A stretch of DNA of 64,000 nucleotides from Flammulina velutipes (lineage: Eukaryota; Basidiomycota; Agaricomycetes; Agaricales; Physalacriaceae), in assembly GCA_011800155.1 (NCBI GenBank), contig CM022368.1, positions 1,922,001 to 1,986,000 of the forward strand. The letters are read 5' to 3'. Under the pieces are notes generated by a model that saw only the letters and a list, made by a program, of their open reading frames with translations, searched no databases and was not told where the DNA came from. Position 1 is the stretch's first letter, and the number at the start of each line of letters is the position of its first letter. Made by a program: the position numbers and the translations under genes. Shown piece after piece: positions 23,753 to 35,507 of the stretch.

Positions 23753-25480
23753 ATGGCTCAAACCTTGACACAGAAATGGCTTCGACAGAACGTACAGCCA
23801 TACAACAACGTAGATCGCGTCTATTCAGACGTCGACGCGACGCTGACTCGATTCCCGACATTGCGAGTAAAATCCGATGCGTACAGTACGGCATTACAAC
23901 GAGATATGTCGCTCTCACTGATAGTCTTGTCTAGCCTACGATGACGGTCGAACTCAGCGTTTGCTTTGTTTACACAACGTCGTGCCGATCAGCTTCAGAG
24001 GAGCGTCGTACAATATCCCAGTCGCTATATGGATTCCCAGAGATTATCCAGGGACGCCACCGTTAGCGTACGTTGTACCAACAAGTGACATGCTCGTCAA
24101 GGCTGGGAAATACGTCGATCTCAGCGGTAGAATTGACCTTGACTACTCGCAGCACTGGAGGCGGAAGACTGAGGTATGCTTTTGAATCTTGTTTATTGCT
24201 TGATGCGACGCTCAATTCTTCTAGGGTTGTAGTATTTCCGGGCTTGTAGAGTCCATGCAGGCCCAGTTCTCTCTTGAGCCTCCTGTATACGCAAAACCTA
24301 AAGAGCCTTCCCGTCTACCGCCTCCTGTGCCCAGTCAGAGCTCACAATACGCGACACGTCCACCGCCTCCACCACCCTTGACAGTATCATCATCACCATC
24401 GCCTCAGCCCACGTCCTCCAATCTTCCCGTGCTACCACCGAAGCCTGGTCATTATTCTGTTAGGCCTCCATCATCTTTATCGTCCTCCCTCGTAAGTGAA
24501 AAGCCTATTGCTCGTCATTACACACTTAACCATTTCCTTACAAAGGTTGCGTCTCCGCCACCTCGTTCTCCAACCGAATCACCCAGGAGCTCTAGCCTTC
24601 AAATACACGCTCAGTATTCCCCGTTACCGGGTCAAAACACCTACGATCCTAGATCTTCTCTCGTTCACCCACCGCCACCGCCACCGCCAGTTCCTGTAGC
24701 ATCGTCTCCACCCCCTTGGAGTGCTGGTCCAAGCTATACGCAGCACACTTCATCTACTTTGCCGCAGCCATGGATCCATCAGCCACCCCCACAACCAAAT
24801 CTTCTCGACGAGGACTCAGTCGCAGATCCTCAACCAGTCATGCACACACAATCTGCTCCTCCTCGACCACCGAACCCTGAACTGTTACGCCTCCACAGCC
24901 AGATCCACGAGAAGCTGACACTAGAGATGGCTTCTTTGGCTCATGCCCTCGCTCTGGACGCGGAAAGGCTTCGTACTCAGCAATCAGACTTGCTGCTGGG
25001 CGAACCCGCCATACGGGATGAAACGGCCCGATTGGAGGCTGTCCGCGACGTTTGTCGCAATGTCGGCAGCCGTCTACGACATACGGTTGATCAGGCAGAA
25101 CGAAACATGGCCGAGATACGGCGCAAAGGAGATCCCGAAGTGGACGAGTTGATATGCTCAACTACTATTGTACACAACCAGTGCGTTTTATGACTGCACA
25201 CAGTATCTTCTCTAACTTTCGAGCGAAGGCTCATTAACTTGGTTGCTGAGGATAATGCGATAGAGGATACCATTTATCACCTGCACCGTGCATTGAACAG
25301 CGGCAGGATTGATTTGGAACGCTTCTTGAGGGTAAGCAGTACTGTTGTTCGTCTGGTATCGATCGCTGATGAACCTGTCCAAATTAGACGACACGCATCC
25401 TTGCCGAAGAACAGTTCATGAAGCGCGCGCTGATCGAAAAGATACACGCTGGTCTGCCGATGGGAACGTCCTGGTCGTAA
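23753..25480 (+). CDS. VPS23: ESCRT-I subunit Vps23/TSG101
   Basis: ESCRT-I component that binds ubiquitinated cargo and starts multivesicular-body sorting. The ATG at 23753 starts MAQTLTQKWLRQNVQPY; an in-frame ATG at 23720 is a possible earlier start. The UEV domain runs RVYSDVDATLTRFPTLRVKS, then LLCLHNVVPISFRGASYNIP, VAIWIPRDYPGTPPLAYVVP and IDLDYSQHWRRKTEGCSI. A long Pro-rich linker (24270-24850) precedes a coiled-coil (ALALDAERLRTQQSDLLLGE) and the C-terminal steadiness box (LVAEDNAIEDTIYHLHRALN, ILAEEQFMKRALIEKIHAGL), ending at 25480. Four introns. UEV, Pro-rich, coiled coil and steadiness box are in the standard order and the length is normal. Confidence 0.95.
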
Positions 25481-25928
25481 TCTTCAGATCTGCAGATAGA
25501 CCTCTGAACATGTGTATATCCCCATGAACATATTCGCTTTGATTATCACGGCCTCGACAAGAGAGTTGCCTTATCTGACATCTTCTTTCACTTTCCCCTT
25601 TTCTGATATTTGTATGTTCCAATCAGTCGCGACTCGCTGCATTTCCTCCTTGTCAGTACCGCTGCTTCTATTGGTTCTTTCCGGCTATGGACCCCGCATG
25701 TCTATGACAACAAAACATACTTGACGGTCTACAATGTTCTACGTATGAACGCCTAAATGTTTTAATCTTCATTCATATCTATAAGTACCTGAACTAGACA
25801 GATATGAATTGACCAACGTCATGAACTACGTAGAAGGATAGGTACACTGTACAATATAGGAATAGAAAACAAGACGAGACAGAATATAGAATTTGGGAAA
25901 TAGTCATCAAGGTAAGGATCGGTCTCGA
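25481..25928. other. Convergent intergenic region VPS23 / HEH gene
   Basis: About 450 bp between two stop codons, A/T-rich, presumably the two 3' untranslated regions. No gene or repeat seen. Confidence 0.5.
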
Positions 25929-28572
25929 TCAGTCACTCGCTCCTCCGTCTATACCCTCCGTCTTCTCTTGTTCTGGGGACAATTGTCTTTGCACCCCAGC
26001 TCCTCCACCAATCCAACGCCACACCCTCATTTCGTCACCTCCATTGGCTTCTTCAAAATTAGCTCGGATGTTCGTGTTCTGTTCCACAACTCGCGAAACC
26101 TTTTGCCACAGAGCGTCTCTCTCGCTTAAAGGCTCATGTGGTAGCAAGAGATCCCGAAGTTGTAGGGATGACACATATGAATAGGGCGAGGTGATAGGAT
26201 CCGTGTGGTGGGCCATTTCCGCATCCCGAATGGCTTTGAGCGCCGTTGGTACAATCTCGGCGACACGTTTCATCGATTCCTTGTTCCTCGCGTTTCGGGA
26301 ACGTAGGGCAAAGATGGAGGCTCCCGCGGTGACTATACCTAGAGATACGAATCAGCTGATGCAGAGTCGAACTTGCGACAGGAATTACCGAGGACGGTGA
26401 CCCGCCATGCACGCCATATCCCCCGCGATTCGACGATAACGGTGCATGCTAGCGAGAGAGCTGGTGTCTTGTGTGCGATATAACGGACCCCCCTAACAAA
26501 GCGTCAAAAAGAGAAGAAGAAATGGGAGTGGTTATGTCTCACTCTGAGTCCTCGCTTATCATGATACCACCCCATTCAGCGAGCTGCTGGATGGCTTCAT
26601 TGAACATGTCATCGAACGTCGGAATAAGATGAGGCTGATGACTGCATGAGCACTGGAAACCATGAACAAGACACAAACGACTTACAGCTGTCATGTCTCT
26701 CATCTTGGATCTTAAACCATCGAGTTCCATACCCCACTTCTTCGCTTCTCCCTCTTCACTCTCTTCCATTTCCTCGGATACACCAGAGCAGAGCAATTCA
26801 CCTCGTCGATGAGCGAGAATGTGTTCCACCGCTTTGCCTAATGCTCCAATGTGACGCTTGCGCTTCGGATCTTCGACGCAACGAGGTGGAAACGCCACAC
26901 TGCCCATCCCTGGGAGGCCGTTCATCAGTTCTGAAATGACTTTCCATGCCAATTCGTTTGGCGGAGACGACGCAGACAATGTCACTTTGGTCGGAGACGC
27001 TACTGCGGGAATGAAGAAGAAAAGAGGATGAGGGCGAAGTATATATCCCGAATCGCATATAACGGTGTCCTGTCGGCACATGGCATGATCGGGGCAAGGA
27101 GTGCATGAATCCGAATGTAAGTCGGCGGGAATGAAAGGTAGTAAGGGACAAGGACTTCCGCCACCTACATACAGAGTCGTCCTGTTTTCCTGATTACAGA
27201 GCTGTATAGCCTCGCGTTTAGCCCTTACATCTTCCAAAGCTGAGTTCGTCTCACTGTTGGCGTCGCAATATCCTATCGAAGACGACTCTATCTTGTAGTT
27301 GGTAGCAAGAATGGCGCCAATCAAACCCACGAGCCAGAGCAAGATTTGGATGGCAGGAGGTATAAATGGCTCTTGGCGCATTGCAACAACGGTGTCACGG
27401 GAATCTGGGAACGCCAGCTCCGAGTTGGCCTGCTTGGTGTCTTGGGACTCGATGTCTTCACCCTCTTCTTCAGCTTCGGCTTCGTCGTCATTGTAAGGTT
27501 GTGTTTCAGCAATTTCCTCCTCCATGACATCTGCCGCCTTTTGCTCTTCAAAAATCCTGCTGCGTAAGGATGGTACGAGGGGGAGCTGTGGTTTGAATCG
27601 TGACTGAGGTAGCCCGTCTGCGCGAGAAGCCTTGATGGGGGATGAAAGCGGGGAGGATTGAGGAGGGGCAGAGGCAGACTTGCGAGACTTGCGAGCAGAA
27701 GGACGGCGCGGTTTAGGCCTTGGAGACGGTCGAACGGGAGAAGAGGACTCCGCTCCGGACTGAAAGATATTATTGTCTTCCCAGCCGCTGTCTTCCTACA
27801 ACAGAATGTAAGTACGCGTATTCAACACACATTAAATACATACAGCAAGTGACTTGCGTCGACTAGAAGGTCCACCAATCTGATTTGGTGAAAATGAGTA
27901 GGGGACTACAAGATTCAGAAAGAACTCACCTTTTTCTTACTGCGACTAACTTTGCGAGCTGGGAGCTCGTCCTCGTCCGGTTCACTCTCCTCAGCTACGG
28001 TCGGCTGCACTGTCGGCTGCAAGCCACTCGTAGGCTTCGAAGAGCCACCTAAGCTGGGTTGTGCGGATGAACGGCGGCGTTTAGGCTGATAGACAAGATA
28101 AGTTCAAGAAGTATGGTTGTAGTTAAGGCATACTGGATCGGGGCGTGGTGGTTCGGTCTCATCTTGTTCTGGAGGTGCCCGCGATAAACGCCGTGACGCT
28201 CTTCGTGCCGGGGCTGGGGCTGGTTCAGACGCCTTTGAAAAAGTTAAAAGAAGTCTACAATGGTGGTGCTTCGGCGTTACACACCTTACTGGCGCCGCCG
28301 ATGGGTCTGCCTGTGATACCGTCCGTTATTCCATCATCGCTTGCGATACTCGATTCGGCCTTCAGACGTTGTCTGCTGAGCCTTCCAGTATTTGCCTTGA
28401 TTTCATCTTTGAACACCTGGACTAGCTTTGGTTTGGAGTAGGGTGTAGGATATTTGATGTTATGGTAGCCTAAGACGCCAAGAAGTTGAGACACTGTCAA
28501 AGAGGAAGGCTCAAAGTCTGGCTCTAGATATCTCCCCTGCGCGATGACCTCCGTGGCAGTCAATCGCGACAT
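25929..28572 (-). CDS. SRC1: Inner nuclear membrane protein of the Heh1/Src1/Man1 family
   Basis: LEM-like protein that tethers chromatin and helps nuclear-pore quality control. The ATG at 28570-28572 starts MSRLTATEVIAQGRYLEPDF; the HeH domain reads EPSSLTVSQLLGVLGYHNIK and YPTPYSKPKLVQVFKDEIKA. Basic, acidic and Arg/Lys-rich linkers follow (27540-28240). The first membrane helix is IQILLWLVGLIGAILATNY. The lumenal Man1-Src1p C-terminal domain has paired cysteines (CPLLPFIPADLHSDSCTPCP, CRQDTVICDSGYIL) and ends in a second helix region around 26340-26450. After that comes the nucleoplasmic winged-helix-like tail (LQLRDLLLPHEPLSERDALW, ANFEEANGGDEMRVWRWIG). It stops at 25929. About eight introns. 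The MSC domain and HeH motif together make the family call secure. Confidence 0.93.
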
Positions 28573-28742
28573 TCTTGAGGGTGAAAGGTGTCTTGAGCTA
28601 CTCGTTGACGTGGTAGTCACACCTCAAGCTTTGTTTTCAGTTGTTTTCACGCGTTACTGTCACCGTCACACATAAGTGTGGCGTAGATATTGATAGGTAT
28701 AGCAATGTCTAATATGTTTGGAGTATTGCATTGGAGCTTTAC

Positions 28743-30393
28743 TCAGTACGAAGGTCGGAAGAAAGTGTTGGCTCCGAACCATTTTCCCTTGATCATAAAG
28801 TTCCAGTACGCAGCAGGGAAGACGTCCTATGAAACGTGTTAGCTGCCTATCAGTTGTAAGGAGATAAATAGTCACCTTCTTCAAATGATAGAAAAACCTA
28901 GAAAACTTATGAGTGGACAGTTAATTTGTTCGACCAATGATGCATACCTATTGCTCTTAGATTGATCGAAATATGAGAAGCTTTCCTTAGGCTCCAGGCC
29001 ATACTTGAACTCGGCAAGCATCAGCTCACCGTAACCAGTTAGGAGCTGTATCGGTAGTCAGTAGCTGAAGAGGACAAATCTCACTAGACATACCGGACAG
29101 CTCGTATAGCCATCGTACTCGGCCTTGGAGACCTTGCCAGTGCTCATGAAAGAGACCAAGTTCTCTGTCAACACAGGTGCTTGAGCAGTAATAGCCGCTG
29201 CAGTTTTTGACGTTGGTAAAGAAGAGCAATCTCCGATGCCAAAGATGTTTGCGAATTTGGTATGCTGCAAGGTGGACTGGTTGACTGATACCCATCCTGC
29301 CGCATCCGCAATGGGCGAGTTTTTGATAAAATCCAAGGGACCCATCGGTGGGGTGACATGAAGAGTGGTATAGTCAACCTTCACCTCGGATCCGTCAGCC
29401 TTTTTGAACGTGGCGATATGGTTATTGGGATCGACGGAGGACAGATTATGCTGGAAATGACCGCCGACGTTGCGCTCAACTCGAAGAGCATCCAATGCGT
29501 CAGAGTATTTCTTGACGCTGAACATCGTTGGCATGCCAGTGTAAAAGTCAACTTTGATGTTATCGAGGCGCCCCGTCTTCCTGAAGCGATCCCTGGCCAT
29601 CCACATGATCTTCTGAGGTGCTAGATGAAGTTGAGCTCAAGCGGGCGTCACAAGTTGAACACACACCTCCGGCACATTTGATTACTCCAGCAGGCTGCGT
29701 GAATATAGCGTTGCCTGAGCGCAGACTCTCGATGTCAGCCCAAACTTTGTCACATGTGTCATACGAGTAGATAGACGCAACTCCTGAGGAAGAATCGACC
29801 AATGCTTTCGAAAGACCGGGTATGCCGTCCCAGTTAGTCTGAATACCTGCAGCAACTACCAGCGTATCGTATGACAGGGTGCGGCCAGAGTTGGTTGTCA
29901 CAGAGGACGAGGCGGGGTCAAAAGTCTTGACTTTGTCGCTGACATGGGTGATATGGTTTGGAATGAGGGAGTCTAAAGGTCGCCGGAAATCTGTTTTGTC
30001 GCTGAGACCCGCTCCAACGAGAGTCCTATGTAAAGTCAGAATCGCAGTGTATGACTAGGGCCGCAGTACAACGAACCATCCGGGCTGCTTTAATGTTAAA
30101 AGATTGCACCCGGGAATGTCCTGCGACTCACCTGGTAGTAGTGGTACTCGGAAGAATCAACGATCGCGATGTCTCCGTTATTTAAGGATTGACCATTTGA
30201 TTTGAATCGATTATATATCTGTTGAGCGACAGAGAGACCACCACTTCCTGGGTATCGAATGAGAAGATGTGCCGTGGGTTTTGATGGACGACTTGCCTGC
30301 TCCGACTACTACGACCTTGTACTTATCTGCTGCAGCTGTACTTGCAAGACGCGCCAATTTGCTGGCTGGGGTCAATCTCCTGGCTGCTAACAT
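28743..30393 (-). CDS. SQR: Sulfide:quinone oxidoreductase, mitochondrial
   Basis: Flavoprotein of the mitochondrial inner membrane that oxidises sulfide and passes electrons to quinone. It starts MLAARRLTPASKLARLASTA, a typical presequence. The FAD motif KYKVVVVGAGSGGLSVAQQ is interrupted by a GC-AG intron (30248-30296). The motif SSEYHYYQPGWTLVGAGL needs an 8-nt exon (30077-30084). RRPLDSLIPNH, SYDTLVVAAGIQTNWDGIPG, FTQPAGVIKCAGGAPQKIMW (redox Cys), LQHTKFANIFGIGDCSSLPT and SKTAAAITAQAPVLTENLVS follow; the C-terminus is FGANTFFRPSY, ending at 28743. The length and domain order fit type II SQR of animals and fungi. It lies head to head with the Mso1-like gene (235 bp) and tandem upstream of SRC1. 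Confidence 0.94.
30077..30084 (-). other. SQR: 8-nt microexon (CCCGGATG) of SQR
   Basis: Between GT-AG introns of 47 nt (30085-30131) and 51 nt (30026-30076), eight bases read CCC GGA TG. They join ...HYYQ to TLVGAGL and supply Pro-Gly-Trp (TG+G), giving the conserved HYYQPGWTLVG of sulfide:quinone oxidoreductases. Skipping it would shift the frame. Confidence 0.8.
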
Positions 30394-30628
30394 GTTTACT
30401 GAGTAACAGAGTCAAAAGGCGTGAATATCGGAATACATTTTTTTGCATGTTAAAATGTCACGATTGGTCACGAGCGCGATTGTCAGCATGTGGCTGTGCA
30501 ACCGTTGCCTTCGAATTTGTCCGGTGGACCTGTTGTCAACCTAACCTGTCATCTCTGCTTTCTACTTTGGATACCCTGGGGCTTGCAGCTGGTTCTGCGT
30601 CTATTTTATTACTCGAGCTATTTCTATT
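30394..30628. promoter_or_regulatory. Shared divergent promoter, SQR / Mso1-like gene
   Basis: 235 bp separate the two start codons; no obvious TATA box. Both genes must share this space for initiation. Confidence 0.55.
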
Positions 30629-31730
30629 ATGTCTCGGGTTGTTGTTGGTTTACCTAGCGGGCCGCGCCCGACGCGCCCTCATTCTCGCCCTAGAAATGAA
30701 CCTGATCGCCACGATCGCGCTCCTCCTCCTCCTCGCCAAATTCATTCACAGAAATCTGTTACTTTTCAACCCAAAGAACGAAGTGTTCTCGCCACGCCAC
30801 GCCGTGCCCAGACTCCTTCAATTACCTCTTCTCGCTCCTCCAACGACTCAGAATCCTCCATATCATCTCGTTCTATCTTCGACCACATCAGGTCGGGAAC
30901 AGGTTACGCGTCTTCTATCACTAGCTTTGAAGATGATGACAAGATGCGGGATGGCCCCCAAAAAGCACAATCTTTAAGAAGACGGGCTGATACTGAAGGG
31001 CAAGGGAATTATAGTGAACGTACGTCTATAGTCCTTCTTTTCACGTTCCCTCACAGACAATGACTCGAAAGCCGAAGGAACAACTAGCAACGGCATAGGA
31101 TCGACTTTGTGGAACCGCGTCGCAGTCGCCGCAAGTGGGTTAACCGTCAACGTTTCTAAGGCGTGGGCCTCAAACGTTGCAACTATGTCTGGTGAAGGTG
31201 AGTCTAGCGTCATTGACTCTGTATCCTACGACTAATACTGGCGTAAAGAAACACCCCCTGGTCAGGAATCACGTCTTACGCGAGCCATGAAAACCTATCA
31301 TCTTGAGAAGGCCCGCGACCGCTCAGATCTTCCGGCTTGGCTCTTTGAAGAGCACGAGCGGATGCCTCGCCACCATTTGTCTGAGTCCACTACAGTCACT
31401 CCCGTCGAGCGTCCTGCCGCTCGAGGCAAAGGTCTACAGGAGATCTACGAGTCAGCCGCATCCACTGCGATCATCACTAGCCGACGATCAGACCAATCTA
31501 CACGTTACATGGATGGTGATACACATCCTTCCAAGGCTACAGATCGTCTGAAGGCTATCCGTGACGCCAAGCGAGCCGTGCTCCAACCTCAGTCGACTGA
31601 TGTTCATCAGTCTGTTAAGTCTGACACTGTTGGAGTAAGAGGAAACGAGGACGCAGATGGACGCGGGATGGGTGGCGGTCGGGTTGGCTTGCCATCAGGT
31701 CCGGGACCAAGGAGTCGTCGCTACAAATGA
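30629..31730 (+). CDS. Mso1-like Sec1-binding protein (tentative)
   Basis: The ATG at 30629 starts MSRVVVGLPSGPRPTRPHSR, followed by a basic, Ser-rich disordered region (TPSITSSRSSNDSESSISSR). The central part reads STLWNRVAVAASGLTVNVSK and ESRLTRAMKTYHLEKARDRS, DLPAWLFEE. This resembles the short Sec1-binding helix region of fungal Mso1, which helps SNARE assembly at sites of exocytosis, where a lysine/alanine-rich helix is followed by PxWL. The C-terminal part is Ser/Thr-rich and ends in a Gly-rich repeat of the N-terminal motif, GGGRVGLPSGPGPRSRRYK. Two phase-1 introns. The family call rests on that short segment only and is moderate; otherwise treat it as a disordered basidiomycete protein. 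Confidence 0.6.
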
Positions 31731-32485
31731 CCGTTGACTGAAAGGTGAGTTTCGGGTTCGCTTTGATGCCAACAGCCTTGTCAATCGACTCTTACAGATG
31801 ATTGGAGCTTGGAACCGAGGGATTGGATCTTTTAGCGAACGGTGGCAACGAACGGCAGTAGGCTAAGTTTACGATACTCCTATCTTGTGGGCATGCCTCT
31901 AAACCTCGCAAATCTGTAAGATGTTGTGTACTAGGTTTCGAATCTCTTCTCTTCAACGATAAGTACACCGAGCTCGACGGCTATCGTTCCAATCTCTTGG
32001 AATCTGTTTGGAAAATCCACTGGAAGATCTTACGAAATCCGGTCGTACTAGTAACCCGAGCACACCGTGTAGCGTGGTTTTCAGCCAATGAGGTGAGTTA
32101 TAGGAGGTGCCGAGGCGGACCAATCAGAATATGTCACCAATTGTGACCAAGTGAACTGAAGATCAAGGCTGTTGCCCTAGGTTGCCATGGGATCATCTCC
32201 GAAATAAGACAGGCAATAAAAACTCAGAGATGATCAGTCTTTTCCCTATCTTTCGTTCCTTCCCTTCCTCCCTCTATTCTCTTTCATCTCTTTTCAAGTC
32301 GAGTTGACTCGGCTTCTTACTTTCGTTTCAGCCTTGAGGTGCGTACTAAGCCTATGGTATCTGTTCCATTCTCATCTTCTCCAGATCACCCCTCTTCGAT
32401 AGAGACATCTTTTCACCTCCAGGGAGGCTTACTTTCAGTCCTACGACAATCACACCTCAACGGTCTATTCCTTCGTTTTTCTACA
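31731..32485. other. Intergenic region and promoter of the cupredoxin gene
   Basis: About 750 bp. No gene was recognised. An AATAAAA stretch near 32215-32222 is followed by a long C/T-rich tract (32236-32335), a common fungal transcription-start context. GTGCGTACTAAGCC at about 32340 could open a 5' leader intron before the ATG at 32486. Confidence 0.45.
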
Positions 32486-34038
32486 ATGGTTTTCATTACG
32501 CCTTTGATCGGTGCTGCTGCCCTTTTCTCTGGTTTCGTGTCTGCTTTGCCGATGCCTGACCACCAGTGCGTTTTCCCGATCCACTGTCATGGTTTTTACT
32601 TACCTCACTCTCAGCCTAAGCAGTGAAGCCCCAGCGGCTGCATCTTATGAGTCGTCATCTTACGAAGCGTCCTCTTATGAGGCTCCCAAGTACGAGTCAT
32701 CGTATGATTCTGCACCTGCCTACGAGGCTCCCAAAGCCGAGGCATCTTCATCTGAATACGCACCCCCTGCCGAGCATACGCCAGCTCCCGTTGAACACAC
32801 GACTGCGGCTGAAGCGTATACTACTTCGGAAGCTGCAGCATGGACGACTACCACAGCGGCTGCTGAATCTTATGCCACTCCGTCTTACGGTTCTGGCAGC
32901 GACAACTGGGGTGCCGGATATGATGATTGTGTCCAGCGTACGTTCCATCTTACGGCTTAATATGATCTTTCTCACGGTCCAACAGAATGCCTTGCGACTT
33001 ACGGAGGCCTTTCCACTGGAACTTATGCTCCGACCGCCACTGCTCCCTCTGAAGGTAGCGTTGGCACTGGAGCCACCCATACCGTCATTGTCGCACCCAC
33101 TCAAGGTGTTCTTCGCTTTGTGCCTTTCGTGACCAATGCATCCGTCGGCGACACTATCATGTTCATGTGGGGTGCCAACAACCACACGGTCACCAAGTCT
33201 TCTTCTCTTACGCCTTGCAACAAGACCGCAGACGCTCTCTTCGCCTCTGGAACCCAGAACAAGGACTTCGTCTGTAAGTCCGCGTAAATCAGACTCGCCG
33301 TCGTAATCTAACGTCTATTCCAGTCACCCAAGTAGTCAACGACACCAACCCTACGTTCTACTATTGCGCTACCCCTGGTCACTGTGGCAATGGCATGTAC
33401 GGTATCATGTATGTGTTCTCTACGTCTTGCTTTTTTATGTGTTCTCATATCTTCAAAGTAACCCACCTAATGCCGCTGACGCTGCCAAATCTGTGGGTGG
33501 AATGATGAAGTCGGTCGCAGAAAGCGTATGTCGTCTGTCTGACCTTATATTCTCCATCTGACCAGTTTGTTTCGCCCTATAGAACGCCGATGTCAAGGCG
33601 TACGCTGCGTACACCAACAGCAAGACCGAAGGAACCAGCGCCTACAGCTGGGGCAGCAACCTCGACGTTTCCTCCATGCCTGAGTGGGCTCAGCCGTCGT
33701 TCATGGAGAACGTTCTTTACACTCGTAACCTCCTCGCCGCCAACCCCGACGTTCTTCAAGAGGGTGGTGCCATTGACCTAAGCTCAATGTCCAGCACTCC
33801 TTTGATGATCCCCGACGATGTTACCACTGCTCTTAACGCTGCCGCAGCTGATGGTTCCGCCACCGATGATTCAGTCTCTGCTCCCGCTGCTTCATCCACC
33901 TCCGCCTCTGACGCAACTCCCTCTTCTGATTCGGAGTCCCAGAATGCGCCCGGTGCATACAATGGTGCCGGCAGCCTTGCTTCGTCGAAGATGCTGGTCG
34001 GTGTCGTGGCCGTCTTCGCCACCTTCATGCTTCTGTAA
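32486..34038 (+). CDS. Secreted GPI-anchored cupredoxin (extracellular serine-rich copper protein)
   Basis: Cell-surface blue-copper-like protein. It starts MVFITPLIGAAALFSGFVSA, a signal peptide. After the first intron a low-complexity region of Ser-Tyr-Glu-Ala-Pro repeats (SSYEASSYEAPKYESSYDSA) precedes the cupredoxin fold: HTVIVAPTQGVLRFVPFVTN, GDTIMFMWGANNHTVTKSSS and FYYCATPGHCGNGMYGII. His (NNHTV), Cys (YYC), His (PGHC) and Met (GNGM) supply the complete type 1 copper site. The C-terminal Ser/Ala/Thr-rich region ends in the hydrophobic tail KMLVGVVAVFATFMLL, as expected for a GPI signal. Five introns; the first acceptor is at GCAG before GAAGCCCC. Copper binding is predicted, not shown; its physiological role (cell wall, development) is unknown. 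Confidence 0.9.
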
Positions 34039-34347
34039 TTTGATCTGGACACTTTTGGAGGGTAGCAATGCTCATCCTCATGGCTTACCATGGACCTCGT
34101 AGATTAACCATATACCGTTGATTCCCTGTTACTCTGTGCATTATCGGACTGTTCGTATTACTAGTTCTTCCTCTCTACCGTTGATGTGATCTTATTTTCT
34201 TTATCTCCTCTTGAGCATGCACTAGCTGCCACGTTCATAGTTGACACTTCTGCATCTTTGGTCGTCGCCAATTTTGAATAAAACAGTTGCTTGACACCAA
34301 ATTGTACCGTGAACATACTTTAGTTGTGATAAGTGCAGTATTGGTGA
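34039..34347. other. Convergent intergenic region, cupredoxin / NEPRO-like
   Basis: About 310 bp between two stop codons, T-rich, with an AATAAA near 34276 that could serve as a poly(A) signal for the plus-strand gene. Nothing else seen. Confidence 0.45.
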
Positions 34348-35383
34348 CTAAATTCCGAAGATGGCATCGATCTCGTTCAGCGCCTTCTTGCGCTTGGCTT
34401 TGGGTTTGACAACGACACTGACAGCTTCGATGATATCAGTCGCCGACAATTGAGGGAAGATTTCGGGCATTGTACCGTACCTTCGGTCGCTGGAGTTGGG
34501 GGTGAGATAAGTTGCGGAGAATGAGCTCGAGATGTTGGGCTGGGAAGAGCATTGTCTGATAATGGTTTGATGTTTCCGGGGGGCCTCTGCGGAACGATGA
34601 GAACGTAGAAAGAAGCGAGGATGAGCTTCACCTTCAATATACCTAACAACTGCTTCATAGAAGCTGTCATAAGTTGTATATCTAAGAGTATTTGCTGGGA
34701 ATAGATCTGTAACCGGGAAACAACCGCGATACACAGAACCAAGAACTGAGCGAAAGCTCCCGATTGCAACGAGAGGGTGAGATGCCTTCAAGTCTCAACA
34801 ATTAACATCGGGCAGCGTGATTTTTATAGCTATACTCACTTATAACATGTCTCCAAACGTTGACAAGTCTGTATGTATCGTCAGTTCATGCGAAGAAGGG
34901 TGAGAAAAGCCTAACCTTTTCAAGAAGCTCAGAGATATTTTCACAGCGACGCAAGACGAGCGCTACATGTGGTTCATGTGGGCAAAACGACCAAGAACCT
35001 TTGGGTTTCTCGCTGTTCCTGTGAGTTGGCGGTAAGCCAGTAAAAGAAAGGAAGCCTCACAGATTGGGAATAGCCTTGAAAAATGACATATAAAAAGTGT
35101 CCAGCAAGTCCATCATATCGAGGGTGTCGAGCCGCTGGGTGTATCGCCTAGCCTCTGTGAAACGTTTCCAGAACAGAGAGGCAGAGTGCTGGTTCTTTCC
35201 TTTATAGTATAGGCGCTCCATAATATCGCGTTCATCTTGAAGAGGCTGGACGGTAGAATTTAGGTGTCTCCTAGTCTTTTTGTGTGATTTTAGAATACTA
35301 TCGATCTCTCGGTGGTCAGATTTATTCAAATGTTCTCTAGGCAGCAGTTCGGTGGAAGAAGGGTGGTTGTAGTGCCGAGCCAT
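34348..35383 (-). CDS. NEPRO/Rmp1-like nucleolar protein (tentative)
   Basis: The ATG at 35381-35383 starts MARHYNHPSSTELLPREHLN. The segment ERDIMERLYYKGKNQHSASL and FWKRFTEARRYTQRLDTLDM resembles the N-terminal helical domain of NEPRO (nucleolus and neural progenitor protein) and the RNase MRP subunit Rmp1. Those also carry a Y-K-x-x-N-Q-H-R/S motif followed by a basic helix. Downstream exons give LRYTTYDSFYEAVVRYIEGE and a basic C-terminus (KPKAKRKKALNEIDAIFGI) ending at 34348. Four exons. By family it would act in rRNA processing in the nucleolus; this is inferred from a short motif. It shares a 124-bp divergent promoter with the beta-adaptin gene. Confidence 0.6.
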
Positions 35384-35507
35384 GAGTCAGGCAGTTTATG
35401 GTAGTTGGTCAAGGCTGAAGACGTGTCTGATCAATGTGTCATGACGCAGGTAATCACAGCTCTCCCACCAACTTCCGTACTACTTTCTTATACCACTCTT
35501 TAGTGTC
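35384..35507. promoter_or_regulatory. Shared divergent promoter, NEPRO-like / beta-adaptin
   Basis: Only 124 bp separate the two start codons. No clear TATA box; the two genes must use overlapping promoter sequence. Confidence 0.6.
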
